Shown piece after piece: positions 46,205 to 55,105 of a DNA stretch of 64,000 nucleotides. A program made the translations under genes and the position numbers. The stretch is from Clostridiales bacterium (GTDB taxonomy: Bacteria; Bacillota; Clostridia; Christensenellales; UBA1242), in assembly GCA_918292005.1 (NCBI GenBank), contig CAKJZJ010000004.1, forward strand, positions 1 to 64,000, written 5' to 3'. The notes beneath the pieces were generated by a model that was not told the origin of the DNA, searched no databases, and saw only the letters and a list, made by a program, of their open reading frames with translations. Numbering within the stretch: position 1 is the first letter of the stretch; the number at the start of each line of letters is the position of its first letter.

Positions 46205-46621
46205 ATGCAAGAAATATATTTGCTGAGAGAGGGTGAAAGTATAGATGCTTTGTCTATTGGTCAGCATCCAAAAACAATTAAAAGCGACAGAAAAATATTT
46301 GGATATAGATATATGGTAATTCAATCAGGGAATGATGATGTGTACTTTGTGAGAAACTATTATCCTTTGTACGAGTATACTATCAAAGATAATGAAACGA
46401 TATTAGATATTATGGCAAGAGGTTATAATGCAAACGATAATGGTGAGAAAGCAGGTGATACAATTATACTTAGCAAACCAACAGCAAATAGGTATGTTGT
46501 TCAACCTATGGATACTATTCAATCCATTGCCAGTAAGTATTGTGTGGATGTAAAATATATAGTGGATATTAATCATCTAAAGTCTACCAAATTGTTTATT
46601 GGTCAAATATTATGGATATAA
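46205..46621 (+). CDS. LysM-domain protein
   Basis: A 138-residue protein with a C-terminal LysM domain (RYVVQPMDTIQSIASKY, VKYIVDINHLKSTKLF, IGQILWI) and a second LysM-like half in the middle (YTIKDNETILDIMARGYNAN). There is no signal peptide, as in spore-coat or cortex LysM proteins (SafA-like) made in the mother cell; a sporulation role is inference. The ATG at 46205 follows GGGGTG; the frame extends upstream to 46190 but without a ribosome binding site. Confidence 0.75.
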   Translation: MQEIYLLREGESIDALSIGQHPKTIKSDRKIFGYRYMVIQSGNDDVYFVRNYYPLYEYTIKDNETILDIMARGYNANDNGEKAGDTIILSKPTANRYVVQPMDTIQSIASKYCVDVKYIVDINHLKSTKLFIGQILWI

Positions 46622-46652
46622 AAAAAGTTCCTTTAATAGGAACTTTTTTATT
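46621..46652. terminator. Bidirectional terminator
   Basis: AAAAAAGTTCCT / AGGAACTTTTTT, loop TTAAT, between the LysM gene and the convergent surface-protein gene. Confidence 0.9.
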
Positions 46653-49600
46653 ATTTATTAGAGTCGGCATTTTTATTTGTCTTCTTTTGAGTCGTAGAAG
46701 ATTTACTATTATTCTTAGTCGTTTTATGAGTGTTTTTATTGGTTTTTGCTTTTTCTTTTTCTAGTTTTTGTTGTGCTTTGTATTCAGCCTTTTTCTTCTT
46801 GGCTTCAGCTTTTGCTGCACGATATTCAGCCCACATTTGTTCTTCTTCTCTAGCTATTTCTTCGATTTCTGCCTCAATCTTTTCTATTTGTTTATTTATA
46901 TATTCTTTTCTTTCTAAATATTTAGATAGGGCAAGTTTACTGGTTTCTCGTGCATTAGCCAAGCGAACATCTTTTTCATTCAATTGCTTCTGTAGAGCCA
47001 TTTCTTGTTTGTCTAGTTTAGCAATGAATCGCTCATATTCTTTTTCTGCTTTGGTATTAGATATCATTTCAGGATTATCTTTCAAAGCTTTTTCTCTAGC
47101 AGATGTTGCCTCTTTCTTCTTTATCTCAATTTCAAGTTTTTGTTTCTTTATCTCTTCTTGCTCGGAGTGAAGTTTTGTCTTTATTTCTTCAAGTTTTTCT
47201 TCAGCAAGTTTGTTGTAATCTTCTATTTCTTGGTCAATTGAGATTAATTCTGCATTTAATTCTGCAATAATTTTACGTCTAAGTTCAATCTTTTCTTTTT
47301 GGTCAATGTGTTTGTCTAAAGTTTTTCTTCTATCATAGTTTGTTCTAACTTTAGGTTTTCTATTAAATCTAATTTTTCTAATATAATAACATATTACAGC
47401 CAATATTATTGCTAGTGCAGTGATTAAACTAGGGATTATTAGCCAGTTAAAGTTATTCTCCCAAGCATCATCTTCTTGGTCATTTGTATCTTCAGATTCT
47501 TTGTAATTAATAAATGATTTGATAGTGTTTGATGCGCTTTCACTGGTTTCACTGGTATAGGTGTCTTTATCAATACTCTTAACAACCAAGTTGTCAAATA
47601 ATACTTTTCCAGAAGTTAATTGTTCGTTCGCTCCGAGTGATAGTGTGATTGTAGACTCTAGACTTTCTTCTAGACAAACATATATAGCATATTCTTGCCA
47701 CTCACCATTAGTAGAAATACCACTGATGTAGATTTCTTTTGAGTCGGTAAGTTTTATCGTTGCTCCATACATAATGTTATCTTGTGGATCGTCTTGAACT
47801 AAGTTGTTAGTCAGTACATTAATGGATATTTTGTAATATGTTTTTGCATCAAAGCTGTAAGCTTCTGGACTAATATAACCATAATAAATGTCATGCAAAC
47901 TGGAAATATATAGTACATTTTTATTGTTTGATAGTGGGGTGGTTACATTATTTAGTCTAGAATCACCTAATTGTATAATACCACTTTCTACACCAATTTT
48001 ATCATCTTCTGTTAGTGTAGATGTAGGTGTCCAGTTGTTTACTTCTTGTAGAGTATTGTGATTTTTATATTGTCTATTATATGTTCTATTATCAAATGTT
48101 TCGGCACTTAAATCAACAATAACTGTTTTTACAGATGGATCTCTAAGAGAAGAGTCTGTATATACGATTTCTTCTATTGTTTCAAATCTTACTTCATCAA
48201 AGAAAACATATCCAGTAGTATTCTCAAATATCAAATTAATTTTGGCTGTATGAGAAGTTGTTCCTGTTTTGAATAATACTTCAATTCTATGCCAATTATT
48301 GTCTGTATAATAAATATTGAAGTAATCGCAAATAACATTATCACCAGAAGTGATTTTTAATCTAGCGCCGGTATTAATTCTTTCTTGAGAATATTGTGTG
48401 GCAACAAATAGTGAAATTCTATAATAACTATTTGAAGACATTGATAAGTCGTTACTAGTATATGTTTGTACATTATTCTCAGCACTGCTACCTATCATTA
48501 ATACATTATTGTCGGTGGATGTGTATTCAGTTAGAGCAGATAATTGAACAGGGTACATACCAGGAGTGCCATATTGTGCTAAATGATTTTCAAAATGTTG
48601 CTCGTTTGTTTTAATGACACCACTAAAAGTATTAGTTGTTTTTCCAGTACGAGTCCAGCCTGTTGGAACTAGTGGATAAGTGTCTGTATTTGTTTCATTC
48701 TCTGTTTTATCAAATGAACCATTTGTAACAGAATATTTGTCTTCTCCATTGTTTAAATTGAAGGCTGTACAATTTGTAGATGAACTATTATTAGTATATG
48801 TTTGATAATCAATACTTTGTAGTCTAAAATCGTCCACATATACATATCCAGATGTTTCAGAATCGGTGGTACCCAACCAAATTTGAATAGTTGCTTCTTT
48901 GTTTGAATTGGATGGACCATAGATGTAGAATGAATATTCTGTCCAGTCATTTCTAAAAGTATTGCTATCTTTAGTAACAGTAGTTGCTAGTGATAATGTG
49001 GCTGTAATAGGGTCTTCGTCATCTGTTTTTTCAACTAATTTAACTGTAGCACCATTACCAACGTTGCAATCGCTTTTAGCAAAGAAACTTAATTTATAAT
49101 ACTTTTGACTTTCAATACTGATAGGGGTAGATTCTACGGCTTGATATGCATCTGTTTTATTGAACATTACTAATGCATTGTCGTTATTTGCAGAACAATC
49201 AGAGCCAGGATTGTTAATTTTAGTAGATTCATCTATAGTCTCGGAATATGAATTTACATCAACAATTTTGGCAAATTGTTTTTCATTAGAAGTATATTTG
49301 GTCGAAATTCTATCCCACAATGTAATTTCTTCAAAATTACTATTTGCTACAGGTAGAGTGTATGGTTTGCTGAGTGATATGATATTGTAGTTGTTTGACT
49401 CATCATCGGCAGAATCTGCATATTGTTCTAGAATATTCTCGATGTAATAGTCTTCGCTATATCTAACTACTTTTACATTATTGTAGAAAACAGCGCCTTG
49501 AACATTTGCTGTTTTACTACCTAACCATAATTCTACATTTACAGTTTTTGAATCATTAGTATCTACATAGAATGTGTATGTTTCCCATGCACCTAGTGTA

Positions 49601-50202
49601 GAGAAATACTCAAATTTTGTATTGTAGTATTTTTCATCTGTATCATCTAGTAAACCAGTTAAATATATAGATGCTCGTGCATCAGATTCATCATAATTTT
49701 CTGTTTGTTGAGTTTTTTGTGTATAAACATAAACACTTATTTCGTAGTAACTATTTGCTGCTAAAGTAAATGATTGGCTTTTGTATCCTAATTTTCCGGC
49801 ACCATTATGAGAATTTATCATCAAGTTCCTGAAATATGCTTCAGATGTTTTGTCTGGGTTTGGCATGTTAGGTTTAGATGTCTTATAAGTTTCTGTATCA
49901 AAAGTAGTCTCGTCTTTCAAATTAACTATACCACTAATGATGTTGTCTTTGTTATAATGTCCATCTACGATTGACCAACTACTATTAGGAGTAACAGGTT
50001 TTGCAGAACTAGTAGTATTAAAATCGTATTGGCTACCAATGGCCTCACTAGAAATGTCTTTGCTTATCTTGTTTGTCGTATTAGCATTAACTGTAATAGG
50101 GTTTTGTATATTCACACCTAAAAATGCTGATAGGATAATGCCGAAGCATAATAAGATGCTTAAAATAAATTTTTTGGTTTTGTTTTTATAAGTATTAATC
50201 AT
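46651..50202 (-). CDS. Giant surface protein: four jelly-roll-like repeats, TM segment, cytoplasmic coiled coil
   Basis: Not assigned to a named family. The 1183-residue product has a signal peptide (about 1-40, FILSILLCFGIILSAFLG). Four carbohydrate-binding-module-like repeats follow, near residues 115-250, 330-470, 560-690 and 755-890. Each has a YYxISxxV strand, a W-x-x-Y/I-x-x-Y/F segment and an ending G-x-V-x-F/V-D-x-x-x-x-x-x-I. Then come a TM segment near 925-950 (WLIIPSLITALAIILAVICYY) and about 230 cytoplasmic residues of coiled coil, ending in a K/T/N-rich tail. Likely binds glycans outside and organises something inside (inference). AAAGGTG lies before the ATG. Confidence 0.82.
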   Translation of the reverse strand: MINTYKNKTKKFILSILLCFGIILSAFLGVNIQNPITVNANTTNKISKDISSEAIGSQYDFNTTSSAKPVTPNSSWSIVDGHYNKDNIISGIVNLKDETTFDTETYKTSKPNMPNPDKTSEAYFRNLMINSHNGAGKLGYKSQSFTLAANSYYEISVYVYTQKTQQTENYDESDARASIYLTGLLDDTDEKYYNTKFEYFSTLGAWETYTFYVDTNDSKTVNVELWLGSKTANVQGAVFYNNVKVVRYSEDYYIENILEQYADSADDESNNYNIISLSKPYTLPVANSNFEEITLWDRISTKYTSNEKQFAKIVDVNSYSETIDESTKINNPGSDCSANNDNALVMFNKTDAYQAVESTPISIESQKYYKLSFFAKSDCNVGNGATVKLVEKTDDEDPITATLSLATTVTKDSNTFRNDWTEYSFYIYGPSNSNKEATIQIWLGTTDSETSGYVYVDDFRLQSIDYQTYTNNSSSTNCTAFNLNNGEDKYSVTNGSFDKTENETNTDTYPLVPTGWTRTGKTTNTFSGVIKTNEQHFENHLAQYGTPGMYPVQLSALTEYTSTDNNVLMIGSSAENNVQTYTSNDLSMSSNSYYRISLFVATQYSQERINTGARLKITSGDNVICDYFNIYYTDNNWHRIEVLFKTGTTSHTAKINLIFENTTGYVFFDEVRFETIEEIVYTDSSLRDPSVKTVIVDLSAETFDNRTYNRQYKNHNTLQEVNNWTPTSTLTEDDKIGVESGIIQLGDSRLNNVTTPLSNNKNVLYISSLHDIYYGYISPEAYSFDAKTYYKISINVLTNNLVQDDPQDNIMYGATIKLTDSKEIYISGISTNGEWQEYAIYVCLEESLESTITLSLGANEQLTSGKVLFDNLVVKSIDKDTYTSETSESASNTIKSFINYKESEDTNDQEDDAWENNFNWLIIPSLITALAIILAVICYYIRKIRFNRKPKVRTNYDRRKTLDKHIDQKEKIELRRKIIAELNAELISIDQEIEDYNKLAEEKLEEIKTKLHSEQEEIKKQKLEIEIKKKEATSAREKALKDNPEMISNTKAEKEYERFIAKLDKQEMALQKQLNEKDVRLANARETSKLALSKYLERKEYINKQIEKIEAEIEEIAREEEQMWAEYRAAKAEAKKKKAEYKAQQKLEKEKAKTNKNTHKTTKNNSKSSTTQKKTNKNADSNK

Positions 50203-50420
50203 ATTGTTATCACCTTTGAAGATTATTCACTTGATTATTATATACTATTTTACACATCTATTCAAGTAAATTCAAATAATAAATACATTAGTTTATATAA
50301 ATAATATTAATATAAGGCTAATTTATTGTGTAGTTTAATTGGTCATGTCGTGTTATATTTTTGACCAAAATTATAAAATAATATCAATGAATTTGTGTAT
50401 GATGGTGAGATGTCTAATGT

Positions 50421-50449
50421 AAGGTGGATATGGCAATAATTATTTAATG
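50421..50449 (+). other. Five-codon upstream ORF coupled to the TauE-like gene
   Basis: AAGGTGG (50421-50427) is followed by ATG at 50430 and the codons for MAIII, then TAA at 50445-50447, whose last A begins the ATG of the next gene (TAATG). The main gene has no ribosome binding site of its own at normal distance, so it may be translated only by coupling from this minigene. Confidence 0.4.
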
Positions 50450-50890
50450 AAAAAATTAAACATTAATCAAAACAATAAATATGGAACAACAGAGATATCT
50501 TTTGAATGTATTAAGGAAATTTCGCAAAATAATAAAAAGTCAAAAAAATCCATTGCATTGTTTTTTGGTGCAATAATCGGCTTTATTAATGGGTTTTGGG
50601 GTGGAGGTGGTGGTATGGTATGTGTACCGATTTTAATGCAGTTTTTACACTTGCCAGAGAAAAAAGCACATGCTACCACCTTGCTTATAATGTTACCTAT
50701 GAGTATAGCAAGTTTAGTTGTTTATTTCATTAATGGTAATCTTCCATTTGATATAGGATGGCAAATTGGATTGGGGTTTATTACCGGTGGAATTTTGGGA
50801 GCATTGATTTTGAAAAAAATCAATAATTTTTGGTTGGGAATTGTGTTTAGTATAGTGATCATTGTCGGGGGAATAAAAATGTTGATATGA
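50447..50890 (+). CDS. TauE/SafE-type anion exporter, N-terminal half
   Basis: A 147-residue protein with about four TM segments after a 35-residue polar N-terminus: SIALFFGAIIGFINGFWGGG, HATTLLIMLPMSIASLVVYF. The TauE/SafE family (sulfite/sulfonate-type exporters) normally has eight TM segments in one chain of about 250 residues with two homologous halves. Here each half is a separate gene and the two overlap by 4 nt (ATGA). Substrate unknown. Confidence 0.82.
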   Translation: MKKLNINQNNKYGTTEISFECIKEISQNNKKSKKSIALFFGAIIGFINGFWGGGGGMVCVPILMQFLHLPEKKAHATTLLIMLPMSIASLVVYFINGNLPFDIGWQIGLGFITGGILGALILKKINNFWLGIVFSIVIIVGGIKMLI

Positions 50891-51309
50891 GAATAATTTA
50901 CTTTGTGTTATCTGGTCTAATTGGTGGGATTATTGGTGGAATGGGCATGGGTGGTGGAACGCTATTAATACCTATAATTACCATTTTTTTGGCTGTTGAG
51001 CAAAGAAATGCACAGGCAGTTAATCTATTGGTATTTATACCAATGGCTATTGTTGCATTAGGCATTCATATAAAAAATAAACTTGTTGATTTTAAAGTAG
51101 GAATACTCATTATGTGTTCGGGTATTATATTTTCTATTTTAGGATCATTTTGGGCAAATGAAATAAACAATAATATTCTTAGAAAAATTTTTGCTGTATT
51201 TTTGTTACTTGTGGGTGTGTATCAATTTATATGTACGATAAAAAGTAAGAAAAAAATAAAAGATAAAGCAAATTTTAAAAAATACAAAATAAAAATTCTA
51301 TATAAATAA
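50887..51309 (+). CDS. TauE/SafE-type anion exporter, C-terminal half
   Basis: A 140-residue protein with about four TM segments: LSGLIGGIIGGMGMGGGTLL, QAVNLLVFIPMAIVALGIHI, and a lysine-rich C-terminus. It repeats the G-x-x-x-G-GGG pattern of the upstream half, as in the pseudo-symmetrical halves of the family. The ATGA overlap couples it to the first half, so a heterodimer is expected. Confidence 0.82.
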   Translation: MRIIYFVLSGLIGGIIGGMGMGGGTLLIPIITIFLAVEQRNAQAVNLLVFIPMAIVALGIHIKNKLVDFKVGILIMCSGIIFSILGSFWANEINNNILRKIFAVFLLLVGVYQFICTIKSKKKIKDKANFKKYKIKILYK

Positions 51310-51334
51310 CAAATACTTATGTAGTCTAAATTAG

Positions 51335-51363
51335 TTGCTAAAAGTTGATTACTATGTTATATT
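51335..51363 (+). promoter_or_regulatory. Promoter of the ferredoxin gene
   Basis: TTGCTA (51335-51340), 17-bp spacer, TATATT (51358-51363). The ATG is at 51408. Confidence 0.6.
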
Positions 51364-51407
51364 GTTCGTGTATAAATGTGATTTACACATGACATTATGG
51401 AGGAAAT

Positions 51408-51575
51408 ATGGAAGTTAATAAGGAAACTTGTATTGGTTGTGGAACATGTGTTGGTTCATGTCCAGTAAATGCTATATCCTTTGGTGCAGACGGTAAAGCC
51501 GTTATAGATCAAGGAACTTGTATTCATTGTGGAACATGTGCTGGTGTTTGCCCAGTAAATGCTATAAGCGAGTAA
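51408..51575 (+). CDS. 2[4Fe-4S] ferredoxin
   Basis: A 55-residue clostridial-type ferredoxin. Two cluster motifs, CIGCGTCVGSCP and CIHCGTCAGVCP, each followed by VNAIS. It carries low-potential electrons, presumably between pyruvate:ferredoxin oxidoreductase (34753-38274) and acceptors such as the FFTR-like enzyme (27459-28334); that pairing is inference. TGGAGGA precedes the ATG. It is a single-gene unit. Confidence 0.97.
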   Translation: MEVNKETCIGCGTCVGSCPVNAISFGADGKAVIDQGTCIHCGTCAGVCPVNAISE

Positions 51576-51584
51576 TATAATTTT

Positions 51585-51610
51585 GTCTAGTGTTTACTAG
51601 ACATTTTTTA
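51585..51610 (+). terminator. Terminator of the ferredoxin gene
   Basis: GTCTAGT / ACTAGAC, loop GTTT, then ATTTTTTA. Confidence 0.9.
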
Positions 51611-51724
51611 TTCATATATTAGGATATAAATTCTAAAAAAGTGTGTACAAATTATATTTTTTATGTTAAAATATCTGTGTTAAATGGTAAATCTTAAAAA
51701 ATTTACAATAAAGGAGATTTGCGT

Positions 51725-53233
51725 TTGGAAAAGATTGCTGTTATTGAAATAAAAACAACTGGTGTAAAACTAAAAATAGTTGAGATTGTTAGAAATAAAT
51801 TTTTCGAAGATTGCAAAACTATTGAAATGCCAATAAATTTAACAAAAGATTTTTATAATGATTTGTTTGTGAAGACAAACGTTATAAAGGAAATAAATGG
51901 TATATTAACTGTTTACAAAAAAATCATAGAAGAACATGAATGTTGTGATGTTATTTGTTTAGCGTCTGATGTGGTTTTTGAGGCTAAAAACCAAAATGGT
52001 TTCATTAATGAATTATCTGTAACCAGTGGTTATAAATTTAGGGTAATGAGTCCTGAAGACGAAATTACTGCTATCTATACATCTGTAATAAATAGTTTTA
52101 ATAGACCAAAGGGTGTAATTATAAATATTTCTGATTTTAATACAGAAGTTGTACTATACAATAGAAGAAATATTCTCGAAAAAATTGTTATTCCTTTCGG
52201 CTCTGTCAAATTAAAAGATATGTATGGTAATGTTGATTTGGCCGAGAAAGAAAAAATGGTGGAAAAATCTGTTGATGAAGCCATTCAGAATAGCAATCTA
52301 ATGAGTCAATTACCTGAAGAGTTTGATGTAATTGGTACAGGAGATATGTTTAGGGCTTATGGTTCAATATGTAGGAAGGCTAAAAAGTATCCAATAGAAC
52401 TACCACATAATTTCGTATCAAATAAAGAAGATATGGAGAAAGTGTATAGCCTAGTGACCGGTCCTAGCGTAGGCTCTGCAACAAAGATAAAGGGTGTTAC
52501 GTTACAAGATAGCAAGTATCTTCCTAGTGCTATGATAATTATTAGAGCAATAGTCAATAAGTTTAAAAACCAAGAATTTGTTATTAGTAATCTAGACAGG
52601 GTAGACGGAATACTATTTAATGAAGTATTGCCAATAACATTAGAAAAACCTATGAGTGACACATTGGGTTATAGTTTGCAAATGTTGAATGATTGTTATG
52701 ATAAAAAACCAAATAATTCTCAACATATTTATGAATTATGCATGATACTATTCAAACAATTAAAAGTTCTCCATAAACTACCTAGACAATATGTAAGAGT
52801 ATTGAGAATGGCTGGATATATGAGTAATGCTGGATATAGAGTCGGAGTAACCAATAATGAAAGAGTTGTATTTGATATTATCAAAAATAGCAACATATTT
52901 GGTGTAACACATAAAGAAATAATTTTAGCAGCATTTGTAGCATTAAGTAAAAATTCTGATAATTTCAATCTCAGTGAATGGGTAAGATATAAAGAGATTA
53001 TGACTGATGAAGATTTAATTGCTGTTAAAAAATTATCTGTAATACTTAAAGTAGCAGAAGCACTAGATGTAACAGGATTTGGATATGTTAATGATATCAG
53101 CTGTGATATACTAGGCGATAGTGTAATTATGAAAACAATTGTTGATCAAGAGGCAACTTTTGAAATTAATTATACAATGTTGTGTGGTGCTGATTTCAAA
53201 AAGGCATTTAATAAAAATCTAGAAGTATTATAA
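51725..53233 (+). CDS. Ppx/GppA-like protein with degenerate active sites
   Basis: The 502-residue product follows the exopolyphosphatase/guanosine pentaphosphatase layout: ASKHA-type N-terminal domains and a C-terminal HD-like region. The signatures are altered. The first phosphate motif (normally DIGSNS) reads EIKTTG, the second (DIGGGS) reads NISDFNTE, and the HD motif region (normally HDIG) reads MSNAGY. Catalysis is therefore doubtful, and a nucleotide- or polyphosphate-sensing role is possible (inference). Start is TTG at 51725, 8 nt after AAGGAG; the TTG at 51719 is too close to it. Confidence 0.75.
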   Translation: MEKIAVIEIKTTGVKLKIVEIVRNKFFEDCKTIEMPINLTKDFYNDLFVKTNVIKEINGILTVYKKIIEEHECCDVICLASDVVFEAKNQNGFINELSVTSGYKFRVMSPEDEITAIYTSVINSFNRPKGVIINISDFNTEVVLYNRRNILEKIVIPFGSVKLKDMYGNVDLAEKEKMVEKSVDEAIQNSNLMSQLPEEFDVIGTGDMFRAYGSICRKAKKYPIELPHNFVSNKEDMEKVYSLVTGPSVGSATKIKGVTLQDSKYLPSAMIIIRAIVNKFKNQEFVISNLDRVDGILFNEVLPITLEKPMSDTLGYSLQMLNDCYDKKPNNSQHIYELCMILFKQLKVLHKLPRQYVRVLRMAGYMSNAGYRVGVTNNERVVFDIIKNSNIFGVTHKEIILAAFVALSKNSDNFNLSEWVRYKEIMTDEDLIAVKKLSVILKVAEALDVTGFGYVNDISCDILGDSVIMKTIVDQEATFEINYTMLCGADFKKAFNKNLEVL

Positions 53234-53265
53234 AAAAGGAAGCAATTAACTTTGCTTCTTTTTTC
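53232..53265 (+). terminator. Terminator of the Ppx-like gene
   Basis: AAGAAGC-type stem: GGAAGCAA / TTGCTTCT, loop TTAACT, flanked by an A-run and followed by a T-run at 53259-53264. Confidence 0.85.
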
Positions 53266-53344
53266 ACAAACTGTTTAATTTTTATTTTGTTTGTAAATAA
53301 AAATATAGTAGAATGTGAGAGTAAATATAAATGAGGTTATAGAT

Positions 53345-53800
53345 ATGAAGTGTATATATTGTGGCGGTACAGAGAGTAAAGTACTGGATAGTCGAAGTTC
53401 CGATGATAGTAATAGCATAAGAAGAAGAAGAGAATGTTTGGCGTGTGGTAAAAGATTTACTACATATGAAACGGTCGAAACAACTCCATTGCTGGTTATC
53501 AAATCTGATAAAAGTAGACAACTGTACGATAGGGAAAAATTGAAGCGTGGAATAATCCGTGCATGTGAAAAACGACCTGTTACTATGGCACAGATTGATA
53601 AGATGATTGATAATATAGAAAAAGAAATTTTCAACTCTCTCGATCAAGAAGTTCAGAGTTCTAGGATAGGTGAGTTGGTTATGGAAAATTTAAATAAAGT
53701 TGATGAAGTGGCATACATTAGATTTGCTAGTGTTTATCGTAAATTTGCTGATCTAACACATTTTATTGAGTTTATAAAAGAGTATGATGAAAAGAAATAA
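53345..53800 (+). CDS. nrdR: Transcriptional repressor NrdR
   Basis: NrdR represses ribonucleotide reductase genes using ATP/dATP sensing. The 151-residue product has a zinc ribbon (Cys3, Cys6, Cys31, Cys34: MKCIYCGG and CLACGKRFTTYE), VLDSRSSDDSNSIRRRRECL, and the ATP-cone with KSDKSRQLYDREKLKRGI. The start at 53345 follows TGAGGT and is the family start; the upstream in-frame ATG at 53315 is not used. Confidence 0.97.
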   Translation: MKCIYCGGTESKVLDSRSSDDSNSIRRRRECLACGKRFTTYETVETTPLLVIKSDKSRQLYDREKLKRGIIRACEKRPVTMAQIDKMIDNIEKEIFNSLDQEVQSSRIGELVMENLNKVDEVAYIRFASVYRKFADLTHFIEFIKEYDEKK

Positions 53801-53819
53801 TTGTATATAATTTGAGTCG

Positions 53820-53849
53820 GGTGTTGTATTAAAATGCAATACCTTTTTG
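53820..53849 (+). terminator. Terminator of nrdR
   Basis: GGTGTTG (53820-53826) / CAATACC (53837-53843), with one G-U pair, loop of 10 nt, then TTTTTG. The next 180 bp are very AT-rich with no gene visible. Confidence 0.8.
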
Positions 53850-54031
53850 TTTCAAAATTTTATTAGATATATCAAAGTTTATTAATTAATAGTTACATAA
53901 AAATTATATAAATTTTAATATTTTTTCATACATTTTAAAAATGCATATTATTTTATTATTTATTCAATTATTGACAATAACTTATATAATAATGACAGAA
54001 ATTTATATGTTATAGACAATAATTAAAATAT

Positions 54032-54367
54032 TTATTGCTGAGTATTATTGTTTTTATTTTCATTAATAATTTTTTTATTATTGTATATTTTATTGTTTGT
54101 TTCTATATTTTGTATAGCGCAATTATTTGGTTGCCCTATGTCTACTATTATAATATCTTTACCGATTTTGCATATGCGATTGTATGGGATAAATATATCA
54201 TTGTTAGCCTTAAAGATGTTGAAAAAGTTTTTGCTATTTGATACTATTATGCCTAATATTTTTCCACAGTTTATATCAAAAATCATATCTGTCAGATTAC
54301 CAAAATTTTTTCCATCAGATATGTTTACTACTTCTTTTTGTTTTAATGCACAATAAGATATTTCCAT
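54032..54367 (-). CDS. YlmC/YmxH-type PRC-barrel protein
   Basis: A 111-residue protein: a single PRC barrel (ALKQKEVVNISDGKNFGNLT, DMIFDINCGKILGIIV, FIPYNRICKIGKDIIIVDI) with a short N-rich tail. The YlmC/YmxH family is conserved in spore formers and usually linked to sporulation; its function is unclear. The start at 54367 follows AAAGGT; the longer in-frame start at 54400 has no ribosome binding site. It lies convergent to nrdR and divergent from the spoIIP group. Confidence 0.85.
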   Translation of the reverse strand: MEISYCALKQKEVVNISDGKNFGNLTDMIFDINCGKILGIIVSNSKNFFNIFKANNDIFIPYNRICKIGKDIIIVDIGQPNNCAIQNIETNNKIYNNKKIINENKNNNTQQ

Positions 54368-54487
54368 ACAATTACCTTTTATGTTATATGATTTTTTCAT
54401 ATATAAAATTACATAGTTGCCTTACATTATTTTATGAGTTATTACATAAAAATGTTTTTATTTAACAAACTACATTTGGAGATGTGT

Positions 54488-55105
54488 ATGCCAATAGTTT
54501 TTATACTTTCTGGTATTTGTTTTACTTTAGTTTTGTTTAATTGTGTAGTTTGCAATAGTAAAATCAAATATTTTATTTTAATGCTTTTGTTTTTAATATT
54601 AATTGGTTATTTTGTAGAGCCAATAGTTTTTTCTGGTTTTTCTATAAATATTCTTCATTCAATATTTTATGTTGTTTTTCTTATATGTTTGTTTTGCTTA
54701 TCTAATAATAATACCTGTTTGGTTTTTTTCGTTATGCTAATGTCTTTTGGTGTTTTGTTATTTAATAGTGTATGTTCATTTCTTACTATGTCTGTTTTTT
54801 TATTTTATATTTTAGATTTTGTATTTAAACTTAGAAATAATTTTTATTACTATTTGTTCGTTGTGTCTTTTCTTACTTTTGTTTATGTGATGTATAATGC
54901 TATTCTTGAATTTAATGATTTTGGTTTTGCTTTTTTAGACTTTAATTATGTTTTTCATTATATTGCGCTATTTACATTTTTAGTTTTGATTATATTTCTA
55001 TTTATACAATATTTAGGGAGAGTGGGATATGTTAAAAAGAGCTATAATTACTTTTTTAATAATCATTTGCATCCTATTGTGTGGTTCTCAGTACGTGATT
55101 GTTAG
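54488..55105 (+). CDS. Polytopic membrane protein upstream of spoIIP, unknown
   Basis: Not recognised. The 205-residue product is almost entirely hydrophobic (about 6 TM segments) and very rich in F, L and V. ATG at 54488 is chosen because TTGGAG ends 6 nt before it; ATG at 54482 abuts the ribosome binding site. It overlaps spoIIP by 77 nt in another frame, so about 26 C-terminal residues are encoded by DNA that also encodes the SpoIIP signal anchor. Co-transcription suggests a sporulation role. Confidence 0.6.
   Translation: MPIVFILSGICFTLVLFNCVVCNSKIKYFILMLLFLILIGYFVEPIVFSGFSINILHSIFYVVFLICLFCLSNNNTCLVFFVMLMSFGVLLFNSVCSFLTMSVFLFYILDFVFKLRNNFYYYLFVVSFLTFVYVMYNAILEFNDFGFAFLDFNYVFHYIALFTFLVLIIFLFIQYLGRVGYVKKSYNYFFNNHLHPIVWFSVRDC

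Noticed and set aside
54035..54465. Plus-strand frames opposite the YlmC-type gene
   Set aside because: Low-complexity, AT-driven frames opposite a gene with a good ribosome binding site and recognisable PRC barrel.
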